This document shows, piece after piece, positions 1-11,287 of a DNA stretch of 64,000 nt. Numbering within the stretch: position 1 is the first letter of the stretch; the number at the start of each line of letters is the position of its first letter. A program made the position numbers and the translations under genes. The stretch is taken from positions 3,600,491 to 3,664,490 of the forward strand of contig NC_051092.1 of NCBI RefSeq assembly GCF_901709675.1, in the 5' to 3' direction. The notes beneath the pieces were generated by a model. The model had not been told where the DNA came from. It was given only the letters and a program-made list of their open reading frames with translations, and ran no database searches. Source of the DNA: Syngnathus acus. Its lineage: Eukaryota; Chordata; Actinopteri; Syngnathiformes; Syngnathidae.

Positions 1-130
1 GCAAACTACTGCGCATTGCGCCGCTGCATTGTGGGAGATGTAGTTTGGAAAAATCTCCGCGCTATGTGATTCTCGCGCAGAGGTGATTACTGAACTACAT
101 TCCTAGTAATGACGTCATATAACGTCGCGA
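1..130 (-). promoter_or_regulatory. Probable promoter of a gene beyond the left edge
   Basis: Bases 26-44 (GCATTGTGGGAGATGTAGT) are the reverse complement of an ACTACAnnTCCCAnnATGC-type ZNF143/SBS promoter element. Related ACTAC fragments lie at 4-9 and 94-100. A perfect CRE-like TGACGTCA sits at 110-117, and several CpGs surround it. ZNF143 and CRE elements cluster within about 100 bp of housekeeping transcription starts. No coding exon follows to the right before the end of dnajb9, so the gene served would run leftwards, out of the window. Its identity is unknown. Motif presence is seen; promoter function is inference. Confidence 0.5.
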
Positions 131-505
131 CCATAACAAAATCTCCTTCGCAACCGTAACCAAGGGTGCCACCAAAATATTTGTGAAACAATGAATGGGA
201 TTTATTTTTTGTCAAAACTTGTACGCGGGCTTAGTTTTAGTGAAAATCAATAACAATTTGAAATACAAGTTATGTTTTAGATTTACAGTACTTGTTCACT
301 TACCACAAATGTTTGAATAGAATTCTTATAAAGTAAAGTTTCTTTTATGTTGAAGTGATTACAACAAATAAAATTAAAAAAAAAAACTCTCCACAACCAT
401 GAATTGTTGAGTTTTGGTGGGTGTTGGCGAAAAAAAAATCCTAACATTTTTACAAGTAAAATGACAACGATTTCATGAAGGGTTCAATAAAAACAAATAA
501 CAGGA
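131..505. other. AT-rich spacer between dnajb9 3' end and the left promoter
   Basis: AT-rich sequence with short A runs. It has no splice-consistent open frame, RNA gene or recognisable repeat. It separates the inferred dnajb9 cleavage site from the left-edge promoter-like block. Confidence 0.4.
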
Positions 506-1290
506 GATACTTGGTCTTAACTTTTTATTTTTCATAACACAACTTCAAAAAGCAAAGGCTACCCTACAACCTCATAGAAAAGGCAGGTTTGCATTGGATC
601 TTTTACAACATCAAATAAGCAAACAAATATTGCACATAACCGACAATGTTATCTCTCTAGCTAGGAATGAAGTAACATGTTACAAAACGTGTCTTCTCTA
701 TATTATTTGTACTACACTGTTCTGTGAGTTACAACTACAACAAATGTATGGTGATGTTTTCTACAGTATATTGACAAAAAATATATATACAGCTCGATAG
801 TTTTTGATACTGCTTAACCCTCTTTTTTCCAAGTACATTTAGGAAAAAGTCACATTTGGGCCAGCAGCTTTCAATGTTCCATTCAGGGAGTTCTGAATTG
901 TAACGTTAGAAACTTTCCATGGGAATTAATTTCGACTGTTGATTTTTAAGAAATAACCGAAACAACCAATCAGAGAAGGAATGACTGCTGAGGTGTCCAT
1001 ATAGTCAGAGCACACCGCCATGGCCTAACTCTGAGCTATTATCCTGGATTTTGGGAGCTTAATTTAAGATATGGTGGAATATCCATGAAATTAGACATGG
1101 AATTAGAAACATTTCTGCACGACAGCCACGTTTATCACAGCTTTGTGATTTGTAAATGATTGTAAATTTAAAAAAATTCAGATTACATTCATATCTTGCT
1201 AGCAGTAACACGGCAAACTCCCCCTTCAAATATTCAACTAAATCTTTCTTATTCGTCATTACTGTCTACAAGAAAGGTGACCTTTGCATC
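506..1290 (-). other. dnajb9: dnajb9 3'UTR with poly(A) signal
   Basis: Read on the minus strand, this follows the dnajb9 stop codon. A canonical AATAAA on the minus strand (TTTATT at 524-529 on the plus strand) would place cleavage near 505-515, giving a 3'UTR of about 780 nt. The sequence is AT-rich, has no open frame of note and shows no transposon. The exact end is inferred from the signal only. Confidence 0.6.
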
Positions 1291-2212
1291 CTAGGATGCA
1301 GTGCAATCTGTGTACGTGGTCACCATATTCCCTCTGCGCTGCGTCACTGTTCTACAATGCTGTTTGGAGGCAGCGCGGAAGACACTTTCAGTTGGCGTGG
1401 CGCGCCTGTGGAAGGCGAATATCTTCTCAATGTCATCAAACAGGTCGCCAAAGACGCCGGCTCCTTGAAAGTGTCTCTTGTGTCGGCCGTGGGGTTCTCT
1501 CGGGGAATGTTCATCAAAGTGTTGCCTCTGCCGGGCATGCCGGCTGTTGTGGTTGTACATGTCAAAGTCCTTAAAGATGTCATCCATTTTGAAACTGAAT
1601 GGTTGGTGCGCGTTTTGCGTCTGTTGTGGACCTGCTGTGAAATAAGAGGCACCGCCACCAAACCGGTCATACTCTCTTCTTCTGGTCGCATCAGATAACG
1701 TCTCATAGGCTGGGGGGGGAAAAATCCAAGAGATAAAAACTGATCAATTATAATTAAAGCTTGACTTATAGATTTTGTTTGTGTAAACGTTATGAAATGA
1801 TCTACAGTTTGGTTCATTATGTCTGTATCTCAAATCAACGTTCTACATTGAAACAACTAGAAATGACATTAATCTGTGCTGCTTCCTTTAAAATAACAAA
1901 AAAAAAACATACATGTTAAGGTCATCGAAGATTCTATATTGTCCATAGGTGTTATAAAGATTAAATAGTGAGAGAATAACACGAATCAACTGTACCTTCT
2001 GCAATTTCCCTGAATCTCACTTCAGCGTCGGGGCTGTTGTTTTTATCAGGGTGATACCTCATCGCGAGCCTGTGAAAAGCTTTCTTTATCTGCCGCTCAG
2101 TCGCGTCTTTTGGCACTCCCAATATTTCGTAGTAGTCCTTCTCGGCAAGGAGCAGCTCTGCTATCACGAGGAGGCACACGGCCATCTTCAGAGCAGACTG
2201 AGCATTGGCCAT
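1291..2212 (-). CDS. dnajb9: DnaJ heat shock protein family (Hsp40) member B9 (ERdj4)
   Basis: Two coding exons on the minus strand: 2212-1996 and 1709-1291. They are joined by GT-AG splicing that splits an alanine codon, and encode 211 aa (human about 223). DNAJB9 is an ER J-protein. It recruits BiP/HSPA5 to unfolded substrates for ER-associated degradation, and it restrains IRE1. Visible parts are a hydrophobic N-terminal signal (about residues 8-23) and a J domain (about 26-90) with YYEILGVP and the catalytic HPD tripeptide at 54-56. A Gly/Phe-rich middle follows ([10 protein letters not shown]). The C-terminal tail, [19 protein letters not shown], is nearly identical to mammalian DNAJB9 and separates it from other J-proteins. 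The start is the only ATG upstream of the signal peptide. It lies 12 bases after an inferred splice acceptor, implying a 5' untranslated exon near 2306-2330. The gene is head-to-head with pnpla8. Confidence 0.97.
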
Positions 2213-2330
2213 GGCTCAGATATCCTGCACAACAAACACAAGTCAAAGGCAATCGAAATGATGGCTAACGTCCGCTCATTCGTTTTATACACGTCTCCTA
2301 CTCACCTTTTATGAGGTCTAAGTGCAAGCC
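2213..2330 (-). other. dnajb9: dnajb9 5'UTR exon and first intron
   Basis: On the minus strand a donor AAAAG/GTGAG falls at 2306/2305 and an acceptor GTGCAG/G falls just before 2224. Together they define a short untranslated first exon and an 81-nt intron. A TTAAATATTTA box at about 2346-2356 could serve as a TATA-like element for a start near 2320-2330. Human DNAJB9 also has an untranslated first exon. The exon start is inferred; the splice signals are seen. Confidence 0.55.
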
Positions 2331-3000
2331 GAGCCTGTACTCTACTAAATATTTAACCCGCGGTATTCATGACGCAAAAAGTGTATTTGACGATTAACGT
2401 GACATCGAGAGTTTCAAGCATCGGTGATGGGCGCTCGTAAGTTACGTCATGGCATTTCTTCTTCGGTGCTTGTTCGCAAGCATGGCAACCAGTTTGTACG
2501 TGACTTCCCTCCTGTGGTAAATATTGGAAATACACTACTAGCTAGAAAAAAAAGGATTGAATTTAGGCATATTATTTCCACAATTTCATCGTGTCTTTCT
2601 TGTTTTTATGAGGCAGTTACAAGGCCTTTTCAAACCAGGAACTGAATTATACTGTTTTTAAATGACAGATAGAGAATAAGTCCTCAATACTGCCAATTAT
2701 CTTGATTTATCTTGATTTTTCCAGTACCTTTGTTGAATTTGAAAAGAAAAAAAATGCCAGCCCGTGCCGAAAATACGCTTAATGTGCTTAAACCTGTAAA
2801 TACACTTGCCTCCTCCTCTTAGTTTCACTGAAAGAAAACCAACCAATCAACTTTCCCGATTTTAGTGGGTCAAGCATTAACCAACCAATGGGACGCGTTT
2901 TCCCTCCCACGTGTTTGTTGTTTTTCTTTTCGGGCCATGTTACGTTGATGTGGAAATCAGGCGTCAGCTCGGACCCATTGCCAGCATGTCGTCATTTACT
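2331..3000. promoter_or_regulatory. Divergent dnajb9/pnpla8 promoter region
   Basis: About 650 bp separates the two inferred transcription starts. On the dnajb9 side, TTACGTCA at 2442-2449 (TGACGTAA on the minus strand) is a CRE/ATF6-like site. That is plausible for an unfolded-protein-response gene but not specific. On the pnpla8 side there are CCAAT boxes at 2843-2847 and 2885-2889 and a CACGTG E-box at 2908-2913. Gene orientation and motif positions are seen; regulation is inference. Confidence 0.5.
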
Positions 3001-3396
3001 CGCTTGTAGTTAGGTCGCGGCTGAAGAAGAGGATGTTAAAGGTTGAGGCTCACCTTGAAACGACGATATAAAAGCTGTGGTATGTTTTGCGGCAGCGTGT
3101 TGTGTTTGGGGCTGTGTGTTTGCTAGCCTGTTAGCTAGCGGCAATGTCAATTTCATCACTTTTTCATGTTCTCAAAGAGCATTTGTTTTTATTTCCGTCA
3201 TCCTTTAAGTTATCACTGCATTATAGTCTGTAGTGAGCTTTGTAATAATAATATTTAAGGAAGGTACGTGTTACATTGTCATTATCATGGTCTTCATTTC
3301 CTTCCATTGTTGTATTGATCATCACCAGGTTCATGGAAAGAAGGAGCGTTGCGTTAGAGTTCCATTGGATGGACTGAACTCTTCGCACGTAAAACG
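3001..3396 (+). other. pnpla8: pnpla8 5'UTR (untranslated exon, intron, leader)
   Basis: A candidate untranslated exon ends at 3079 with the donor GCTGTG/GTATGT. The coding exon probably begins after an acceptor ending at 3328 (ATCACCAG/G). The leader then carries an upstream ATG at 3333 that opens a 14-codon frame closed by TGA at 3375-3377, just before the main ATG at 3397. The start of transcription is not fixed by the sequence. Confidence 0.45.
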
Positions 3397-4565
3397 ATGA
3401 GTCATACATGGTGTCTCAGTCCCTGGCTTAAACTAAATAGAACTTTCGACATATGGCGCCCTTGCAAACCAGCATCCTCACCCTTTCCCTTCCCAGGTAC
3501 CTCGCACTGTTCACTTCATATCCAGGATCCTTCTTGCGGGAAGGCGAGCCCCCTCAGCCAGAAACATGTCCTTCACTCACGACTTTGGGCTCAGAAAGCA
3601 CGCCTGTGCAGGGCGAACCAGGTCGTGAGACAGAAGCTCGGGCTCCACACCAGCAACCTGCGTTTGAACACTTCGGCATCGCGTTGGTCCACGGGCCTCA
3701 GCCAGCATATGTCCCGAGTAAAGAACACGTTGGACGCCGTCTCCAAAGCTGTGACGCAAACCGACCTCCTCTCCAAGATTGCCCGGCTCAAAACAAAAAA
3801 GGGTGGCAAAAATGTGAGGTCAACTCCTGAATCGAAAGTTGTGGAGATCGCCCCGGTTTCTCCATCTGCTCCCAAGCATCCAGCGAGTACGTCACCCAGT
3901 CCTTCCAGTCCGAAACCGGACACAGCTCCATCCCCTTCGCAACCTCATAACACCTCGCAAGCGAGCGCTGCTGCTGCTGTTGTGACCGAGCTGGAAGTAA
4001 AGGAGAAAAAACTGAAGCCTGTCGCCGCTACCGTCAAGCCAGAGGAGCTTCAAGAGAGCGAGAGTCTGCCTTCCAAACAACCACTTGCGCTTTTTCACCC
4101 CAGTAAATTTTCAGTAAACCTGGATGAAACATACAACTACCTAGCCCACCACATCAATTCCTACTTTGGCAGCAGCACACAGAAAAAAGTTGCGGAGAAC
4201 CATGTTGAGGCATCATCTAAAACCCAATCTCAGACTCTACAAAAAAGTGACCCCGTGTGCAATAAACCAGACCCGGATCCTCCTGCGCCACCCGCCTCCC
4301 CTAAGAAAGGTTTCGGTCACTACCTGTCCTATTCTGCTCCCACCGTGCAAGCTTTTGTAGGCAGCTACATCGCCCCGTTGGTTCCCAAGTTCAGAACCGG
4401 GGAGGCAAAAAATGCCGCGGATGAAATCACAAAGTCGGAGGTTGCGCCGGTAAAGCAGATGGAGAAGGCCGTCAGTACAGAGCAGAAAACAGCGGAGGAG
4501 AAGGCCAAGAAACTTCTGGTCCAAAGGGAAAAGGTATGTTTGAATTCAAATTGGTTCAGTAAATG

Positions 4566-4601
<36 letters not shown>

Positions 4602-7600
4602 TACAGTAAGCGTTTTGTTTAGCCCTAAATTTAATTGAAAACACCCTTCTTAATCTTTGAAAAATAATCACGGAATTTTCCCACCCTAACTAGTCACATG
4701 CCAATCATATCACGTCAACTGAGCATTGTCCAGCTGCTTCGCATGTCCAAACACTTTTGCGGTGTGAATTCCAGGAGTTAATTTATTTTTAGACCTTTCT
4801 TTACATGCCCAGGCTGTTATGGTGTGGCGATATAAAATCAGGTTGTGTTAATCTAAAGTGGGCTCCCTTCCAAGAAGTGTTGGTATGAGACATCAAACAT
4901 GTGACCTAGTAACATGACACTTGTCAGTGTACCTATTATTGTGATTCTCAGAAACCGATTTTTTTTTCTTCCAGATCATCGCCCGGGTGAGCGTGGACAA
5001 TCGTACCCGGGCTCTGGTCCAGGCGCTCCACAGGGCCACCGACGTGAGGGTCTACATCAGCAGGGTTGAGGACCTCAGCTACCACCTGCTGGAATTTCCA
5101 GAGACGTGCGGGGTTGCCGTTAAGGTACACCAGCGCATTTGAATTGAACTAGCAAAAAGAGCGATCTCGGTGTCCATTCCCTGCTTTCAATTTGTGTGAT
5201 GAGTCAGCACGTGAAATGTGTGTGTTCATCAGGAGAAGGTAATCCCCTGCCTGCTGCGTCTGCAACAGGCCAGTGATCCTGGACTGAGGGAAGCCGTCAG
5301 AGAAGCTCTTGCTCTGGTGGGCTACCATAAGCCCGTGAAAGGCCGCGGCATACGCATTCTGTCCATAGATGGCGGAGGGTTAAGGTATATATATTTTTTG
5401 TTTTGTTTACTCATTTTATGTTTCTTCTTGGTTGTAGTTCCTGATATGTCAACTCGAGTTATTTACTGCCACCTAGTGGAACGACATGGTATTTTTCTCC
5501 CCCAAAAAAGGGTAAATAGAAGACGTGTCTATTTGAGGTGCAGCGATAATTTTTTTTTTAATTTGCACATAATTACTTGAGAATATTAGAGTGGAGGATA
5601 TGAGTTTGCTCCACTCGCTCCCACAGGTGTTGTTATCTTTACAGTTGAGCATATGCAATGTCACGCTCCCTGTTTTTGTACCATGTTAATCATTAATATC
5701 GCTTTTTCTTGCTTTTTTTTTTTTCTCTCTTCACAGGGGACTTCTTGCCCTTCAGACTTTGCAGAAGTTGGAGACCATGACCGGCAAGCCTATTTATAAA
5801 CTCTTTGATTATATTTGCGGTGTCAGCACAGGTGAGTTGTGAATATGAATTATTATTGCACAGATGATGAATATATAAATGTCCACATGGGGGCGCTGTG
5901 GACAACTTAATCCTCAATTTGTGCTTTATTTAGCACCATCTTGAACCACTCCATTTATCATCCAGATTGGCCTTTAAGGACCAACACAAGCTTGCACTCG
6001 CTCCAAATATCCATCTGGCCCACAGCTGTTCTCTTTTTGATCAAACACAATTTTTAATCACGGCCCCTCGCTACTCTTCTGCCATGATTATGCTTCTGTA
6101 GATCTTCAGAAGGAAAAATAACTGTTCTGATCTCCTTTTTTCATCTGAGGTGCAATCCTGGGCTTCATGCTGGGTGTTTTCCAACTCTCACCAAGCGAGT
6201 GCGACGATCTCTACCGCAAGTTGGGCTCGGAAGTTTTCAAGCAGAACGTGATTGTGGGCACGGTGAAGATGGGCTGGAATCACGCTTTCTATGACAGCCA
6301 AGCTTGGGAGATCTTGCTCAAGTTAGTGTTGGTGTCAATGTGGATGGCAGAAGGAGATGCGTCAGAGGAAAATGAACTCCTCTTTCCCCCCTGACAGAGA
6401 GAAAATGGGCTCACACCTTCTAGTGGAGACTTCTAGAAACCTGGAATGTCCTAAAGTGAGTTCCTCTCCGGCCAATTTGCCTGATATGCTAAAAATAGCA
6501 TCCATTCATTGTTGCATGCGACAGAGTAAAATGCGTCAAATCGAATATTTGCAACTCCCCCTCCCTCCAATAGGTGGCAGCGGTGAGCGCCATTGTGAAT
6601 CAAGGCACTCCTCTCAAGGCGTACGTGTTCAGGAACTACAACCTGCTACCGGGCGTGCGCTCCCACTACCAGGGGGGCTGTCAGCACCAGCTCTGGCAGG
6701 CCCTCCGCGCTTCCTCAGCGGCCCCCGGCTATTTCCAGGAGTTCCCCTTGGGCAGCGATCTCCATCAGGTCAGTCGGAAGAGACACTGCATTGACAAATA
6801 AAATCTGAGACTGATAGATGTAAACCTCTTTGGAGGGAGGAACTTTATTTCCTACCTGGTTGTTTTCTTTTCGCCAACATAAATGCTCTTAAATCCATCT
6901 CCCTTAAGCAGCTATGCATTAGCCGTAACATTCCCGTTTAAGCGATCAATAACCAACGCCACTCTCCACCTTTCCCTGAGTAAGGGCTTAGTCAGTAAAC
7001 TTAAAACAGCATGAGTAAGACACCTTAGTAAAGTGCAATAATGCCGGAAGAAGAAAAAAAAAAAAGGTGTGTGTTTATGTATTCAATTTGATGTTTCCAC
7101 TTTTGTTCTGATGGCGTCACACATGTCAACATCTCCTTGGGTTGACATTCCTCGCGCAGATGTTCTGCACACACACAAAGTGCGGATTTTAATTGGAAAG
7201 CCGCACGGGTTTGTGGCGGTGAATGTTGGAACGAGAATGAAAGAGAATGGTTGATGACAACACACCTATGTCGAGGAAAATGCCCCCACTCCGCCGTGTT
7301 GCGGGTGGCATGAATTAGCCAAGCTTCCCGCATGAAACGCTTTGAACCATACCAAGGCAAACTGAAGTGAACTTCAGTACTTAGTCAAGTCATGACTTAA
7401 GAAATGAAACAAGAAGGAAATCCGATTGGTCACCTAATTGATCTGACAAGTCAACATCAAGCCAAGTTTTGGTGACATCTGAGTCACACGAGCAAGAATG
7501 TGTGCCGCTCTCGCCCGTGAAATGTGAACACGACATGCCGTCCATCTGATGTCAGGATTCCCATCTGACAAGAGAGTCATCTCACAGTTTTCCACCCACG

Positions 7601-10600
7601 CCCGCAGAATTGTCCACTTCATTCAAGAGCCGGACAATCCCCCTTTTGTTTGCCGTGTGCCGAAAGCCTGCTTGTATTTTTCGAGCCATGTCTGATTGAT
7701 CGCTGATGTGATCTGCGGGTCAGATTTGAAAATCCATTTCTTCTTAAGATTTGAAAATCCAGAATTCATAACTAAGTAATAAGAACCACTCTATTTCCAC
7801 ATGAAAGCCTTCACAGTCATTCCGGGGCATTAAATGACACAGTGACTCCAAACGTTTGACAATGACTCCGAGGGCCTTTACGGAAAGACGAGGAAGGGGC
7901 CCCGTCGCCATGGTGACGGGGGAGTGGGAATGGGTGTGTGTCTTTTGTGCCCACCACTGCCATCCTAATTAATGGCTCGAATGGGATTGTTGGACCACCG
8001 CCTTCGGTGAGCTCTCCCGAGAGTGCTCTGCAGGAAGTTTGAGAGGTGGAGTGAATCACATGTGAATCACATCACGAGTCACTGGCACTAAAACCAAGAG
8101 ATGTTTCCAAAGAGAAAACAAAAGTAGACCTGGATTACTCCATTGGGATTGGAATTATGCGCCTTGGTCATCACATTCGTGATTGCTCTAATATGTTCTA
8201 GAATCGAGTCACACCTCGCGTTCGTTCGCATTAATATGCGCCTTCAGCCTCGTCTCCTTTTGCTCGCGGCGGGGAAATTAGAGTGAAATTACCCAGGAGA
8301 TGACCCAGCAGATGGTGGAAATCAAAGCCATGTTTAGTGGTGTGAAGTCAACTAATATGTACACAACATCTCCCGGGAATCGAGTTGGGAGTCAATCGAA
8401 TCAGATTGGGATTCATTGCGACAATACCGGTCGCCGCGTATGTGTGGTCGTGGATTAGTGTGGGAAAAGACAACGGCCGACAATAAATCTCAAACGCTTT
8501 CCCCGCCCGAGGCTTCGGTCCCCATCGACACAGATGAGTCCTGCCTCTTTTGTCAGTTTGGTGGGGGGCTCAATTGAACCTCGCTCTGACCTTTTTGCCC
8601 CTGTGAGATCCCAAAAGGAAAGGAGGAGAACTGTTTGGCGTAATGGTATAATTTGCCATGACGACCTTTGACCTGGACTGACTGCCACTCTTCGGTAGCA
8701 CTTCCAACACTGACAATATTGTCACGCTCATCCTTTTCCGCTAACAGGGGTGGCCTTTATGCAATTTGGATGCTGTCTTGGCAGCTTATGTAGCTCAATG
8801 ATTTACTTTCCCCGATGTTCTATTTGGCACAAACGGATTTTAGTAATGAAAGTCATTTTCTGCTTCCAGCGTCATTTCTTTTTAAGACTTGAATGACCAT
8901 CGGGCATAATCGTATTCAGGACTCGCGAAGGCATTCTCGTGAGGGAGCGTCGGCTCGGCTTTTAAATTGCTGCCCCAGTTCAGCTTTGACAACATGGCCA
9001 AAGGCAATTTGTAACGACGACAGTCGTGATTTGAAAACCACGCCAGATGCGTGCAAAGGCCTCGTCTCATTTCTCATCTACTTTTTGTTTATTAATCCCT
9101 GAGCGGGGTATTCTGGGAATAAATAGCTTGTTTGGGAAACTGTGTTAACTGGACCTGCCCAAACCACCAAAGTACATATTTTATATACTGGTATGAAATG
9201 AATCACCGCTTGAATCGAATCCCATGTATCGAGATCAAATCGTTTATTATCGGCGAGATACCATGAAACTATACCGCGGCTCGGATTTGGATCGAAGCGG
9301 AACCTCTTCTTCAGCTCGGGTCTCTCACCAACCGCTGATGCATAGCTTCATGAAACGGCGATGCGGCGAAATGTGGCGCCTTAAGGAAGAAAATAACGTT
9401 TGCTCTTGTAGCTAATGGCGTTTGACGTACAGTCGGCCGTGAAATGACTTTTACTGATCCGGGCCTCTTTTCTATTGCGACGGGCGACCTCCCCTGCGGG
9501 GGCGACTTGGAGTGGCGTCGTGGAGATAAGCTCGCAAGATGAGTCTCTTCAAACAGCGCTGCCAATTTCACTTTTGTTTATTCAAGCCGGACGATATTCT
9601 CCTTACGAGTCTTCTTTCACTCCGAGCTATCGGAGCAATTACTTTGAAGACCTTCATTGTCAATCGCCAGACGTGAACCGCGTTCCCTTAGGTGAGAAAG
9701 GCCTAATTAGTTGAAAATTTGCTTTATGATGATCTGGTGTATGAGGCGAACATGGCAGAGCGCTAATCCTCCGGAGGATCAACCGTCGACATCGGCGGGA
9801 AATCATTAAGCCGCTTGCCATTTAGCAGTCGGGAACTTAGCTCGTCTTTCAGAAAAACGTGAAATTGTAGCTCACATCTGCCAACCTCAGCCTGCTCGTT
9901 ACCTCCGAGTGAGATGTGTGTTGATTGCTAGTGACAGCCGAAGGAGAAAGAAAAAAGTCACAAGCGCCATAGACTGAAAAATAACAGCAAGTTTGAAACT
10001 TTTCACAACTTTCTTAATTAAACCCAACTCGCCGAGCAGGTGCCTTGAAATGGAACGTTCGACTCGGCGCTCGCAGGAGGAATCCGCCTCTTAAGTTCTA
10101 ATTGTCCTTGGCCAACGTGTGGGTGAAACTGAGCCGCCGGCACAAAGAATCCCACAACTGGTGTGTCGCCGTTGAGGATATTGAGTGAATGATAAGTGAT
10201 AAGGAAAAAAAAAATGGATGTGACGGAAATTACAATTTTTTTTTTTTTTTTGTATTGAACAGCAATAATGTAAGCGATTAAACACCAGAGTCTGGTAAAA
10301 CATGCACCCCATGTGATGTCCCTCCTGAGACACTCAGGGAGGGGAGGGGGGGTTGCGGGTCCCACCCCCAGCCTGGCCTCTTTAATGAGGACTGGCCCCT
10401 CTATGTTTGATCCCACTGCCAACCCCGCAGCCTCATGCCTATTCATCAATCCCCGTCATCTCTCCTGTCGCCCCCCCCCCCCCCCTCCTTCCCCATAGCC
10501 TTAGGTAGACTGTGGATTCAAAGCAAAAGCACTCCTGGGCGGTTGTTCGATTTCAAAACGGCGTTGTGAAGCACAGTGGTGAAAAGAAAAACGAAGGGGG

Positions 10601-11287
10601 GAAAAAAAAAACGACTTCATTGTGTGCTTTGTCGTTCCGCAAACAGCTCGGGAGCCGCATTGATCTTTTCATTTGCTGAGATGGGCCTCAAAAATGTCAT
10701 CCACGACCCAAATAAAATCCATGAAATGTTCCCAAGGCTCACTGGATTTTTTTTTTTTTCAGGATGGAGGTTTGCTCATCAACAACCCCACAGCGCTGGC
10801 CATCCACGAGTCCAAGTGTCTGTGGCCCGATACGCCGTTGGAGTGCGTGGTTTCGGTCGGCACGGGCCGTTTGGAAACCATGGGGAAGAGCAACAGCGGC
10901 ACTTACACGAGCCTCAAAACTAAAATCAACAACGTCATCAGCAGCGCCACAGACACGGAAGGTAAGTGACTTGCCGGCTGTTCTCACACCTTCGAATCGT
11001 GACACCTCGGATCTCCAGAGGTCCACGCCATGTTGGACGGCTTCCTTCCCGCCGACACGTACTTCCGCTTCAACCCGTACGTGAGCGAAGACATCTCCAT
11101 CGACGACAACCGTCAGGAGAAGCTGGACCTGCTGGAAGCCGAAGCCTTCCGCTACCTGGAGAGGAACGAGGAGAAGCTGCGGAAGGCGGCTCGGATCCTC
11201 ACCAGAGAAAAGGGCTCGGTGCAGATGTTGGCCGAATGGCTCAGGAACCGGGTGGACACTTTGTCCTTCAACTCCTTTAAGTTTTAG
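3397..11287 (+). CDS. pnpla8: Patatin-like phospholipase domain-containing 8 (iPLA2 gamma)
   Basis: Nine coding exons: 3397-4533, 4975-5124, 5233-5384, 5737-5831, 6150-6321, 6398-6455, 6574-6768, 10763-10961 and 11019-11287. All have GT-AG junctions and the frame closes at 808 aa (human 782). The enzyme is a calcium-independent phospholipase that hydrolyses membrane phospholipids in mitochondria and peroxisomes, in cardiolipin and lipid-mediator metabolism. The first 379 residues form one large, poorly conserved, Ser/Pro/Lys-rich exon. It includes the conserved [15 protein letters not shown] at about 105, which aligns with a known internal start in human. The catalytic half has the oxyanion loop DGGGLRG at 475-481, split by an intron, the nucleophile elbow GVSTG at 508-512 (Ser510) and the catalytic Asp motif DGG at 654-656. 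The seventh intron is about 4 kb; the last is only 57 nt. The C-terminus is SFKF, not the peroxisomal SKL of mammals. The far N-terminus is the least certain part. Confidence 0.97.
6769..10762 (+). other. Large pnpla8 intron
   Basis: A 4 kb intron between exons 7 and 8. It is fairly balanced in base composition, with low-complexity tracts (a C run near 10471-10486, T and A runs near 10208 and 10238) and a small direct repeat GATTTGAAAATCCA near 7725-7765. No open frame in it has flanking splice sites or a recognisable family. I saw no RNA gene. It may hold enhancers, but nothing here shows that directly. Confidence 0.6.

Noticed and set aside
1156-1698. 180-codon plus-strand open frame at the left
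   Set aside because: It lies over dnajb9 exon 2 in antisense. The minus strand encodes the conserved DNAJB9 C-terminus, so this is a shadow frame.
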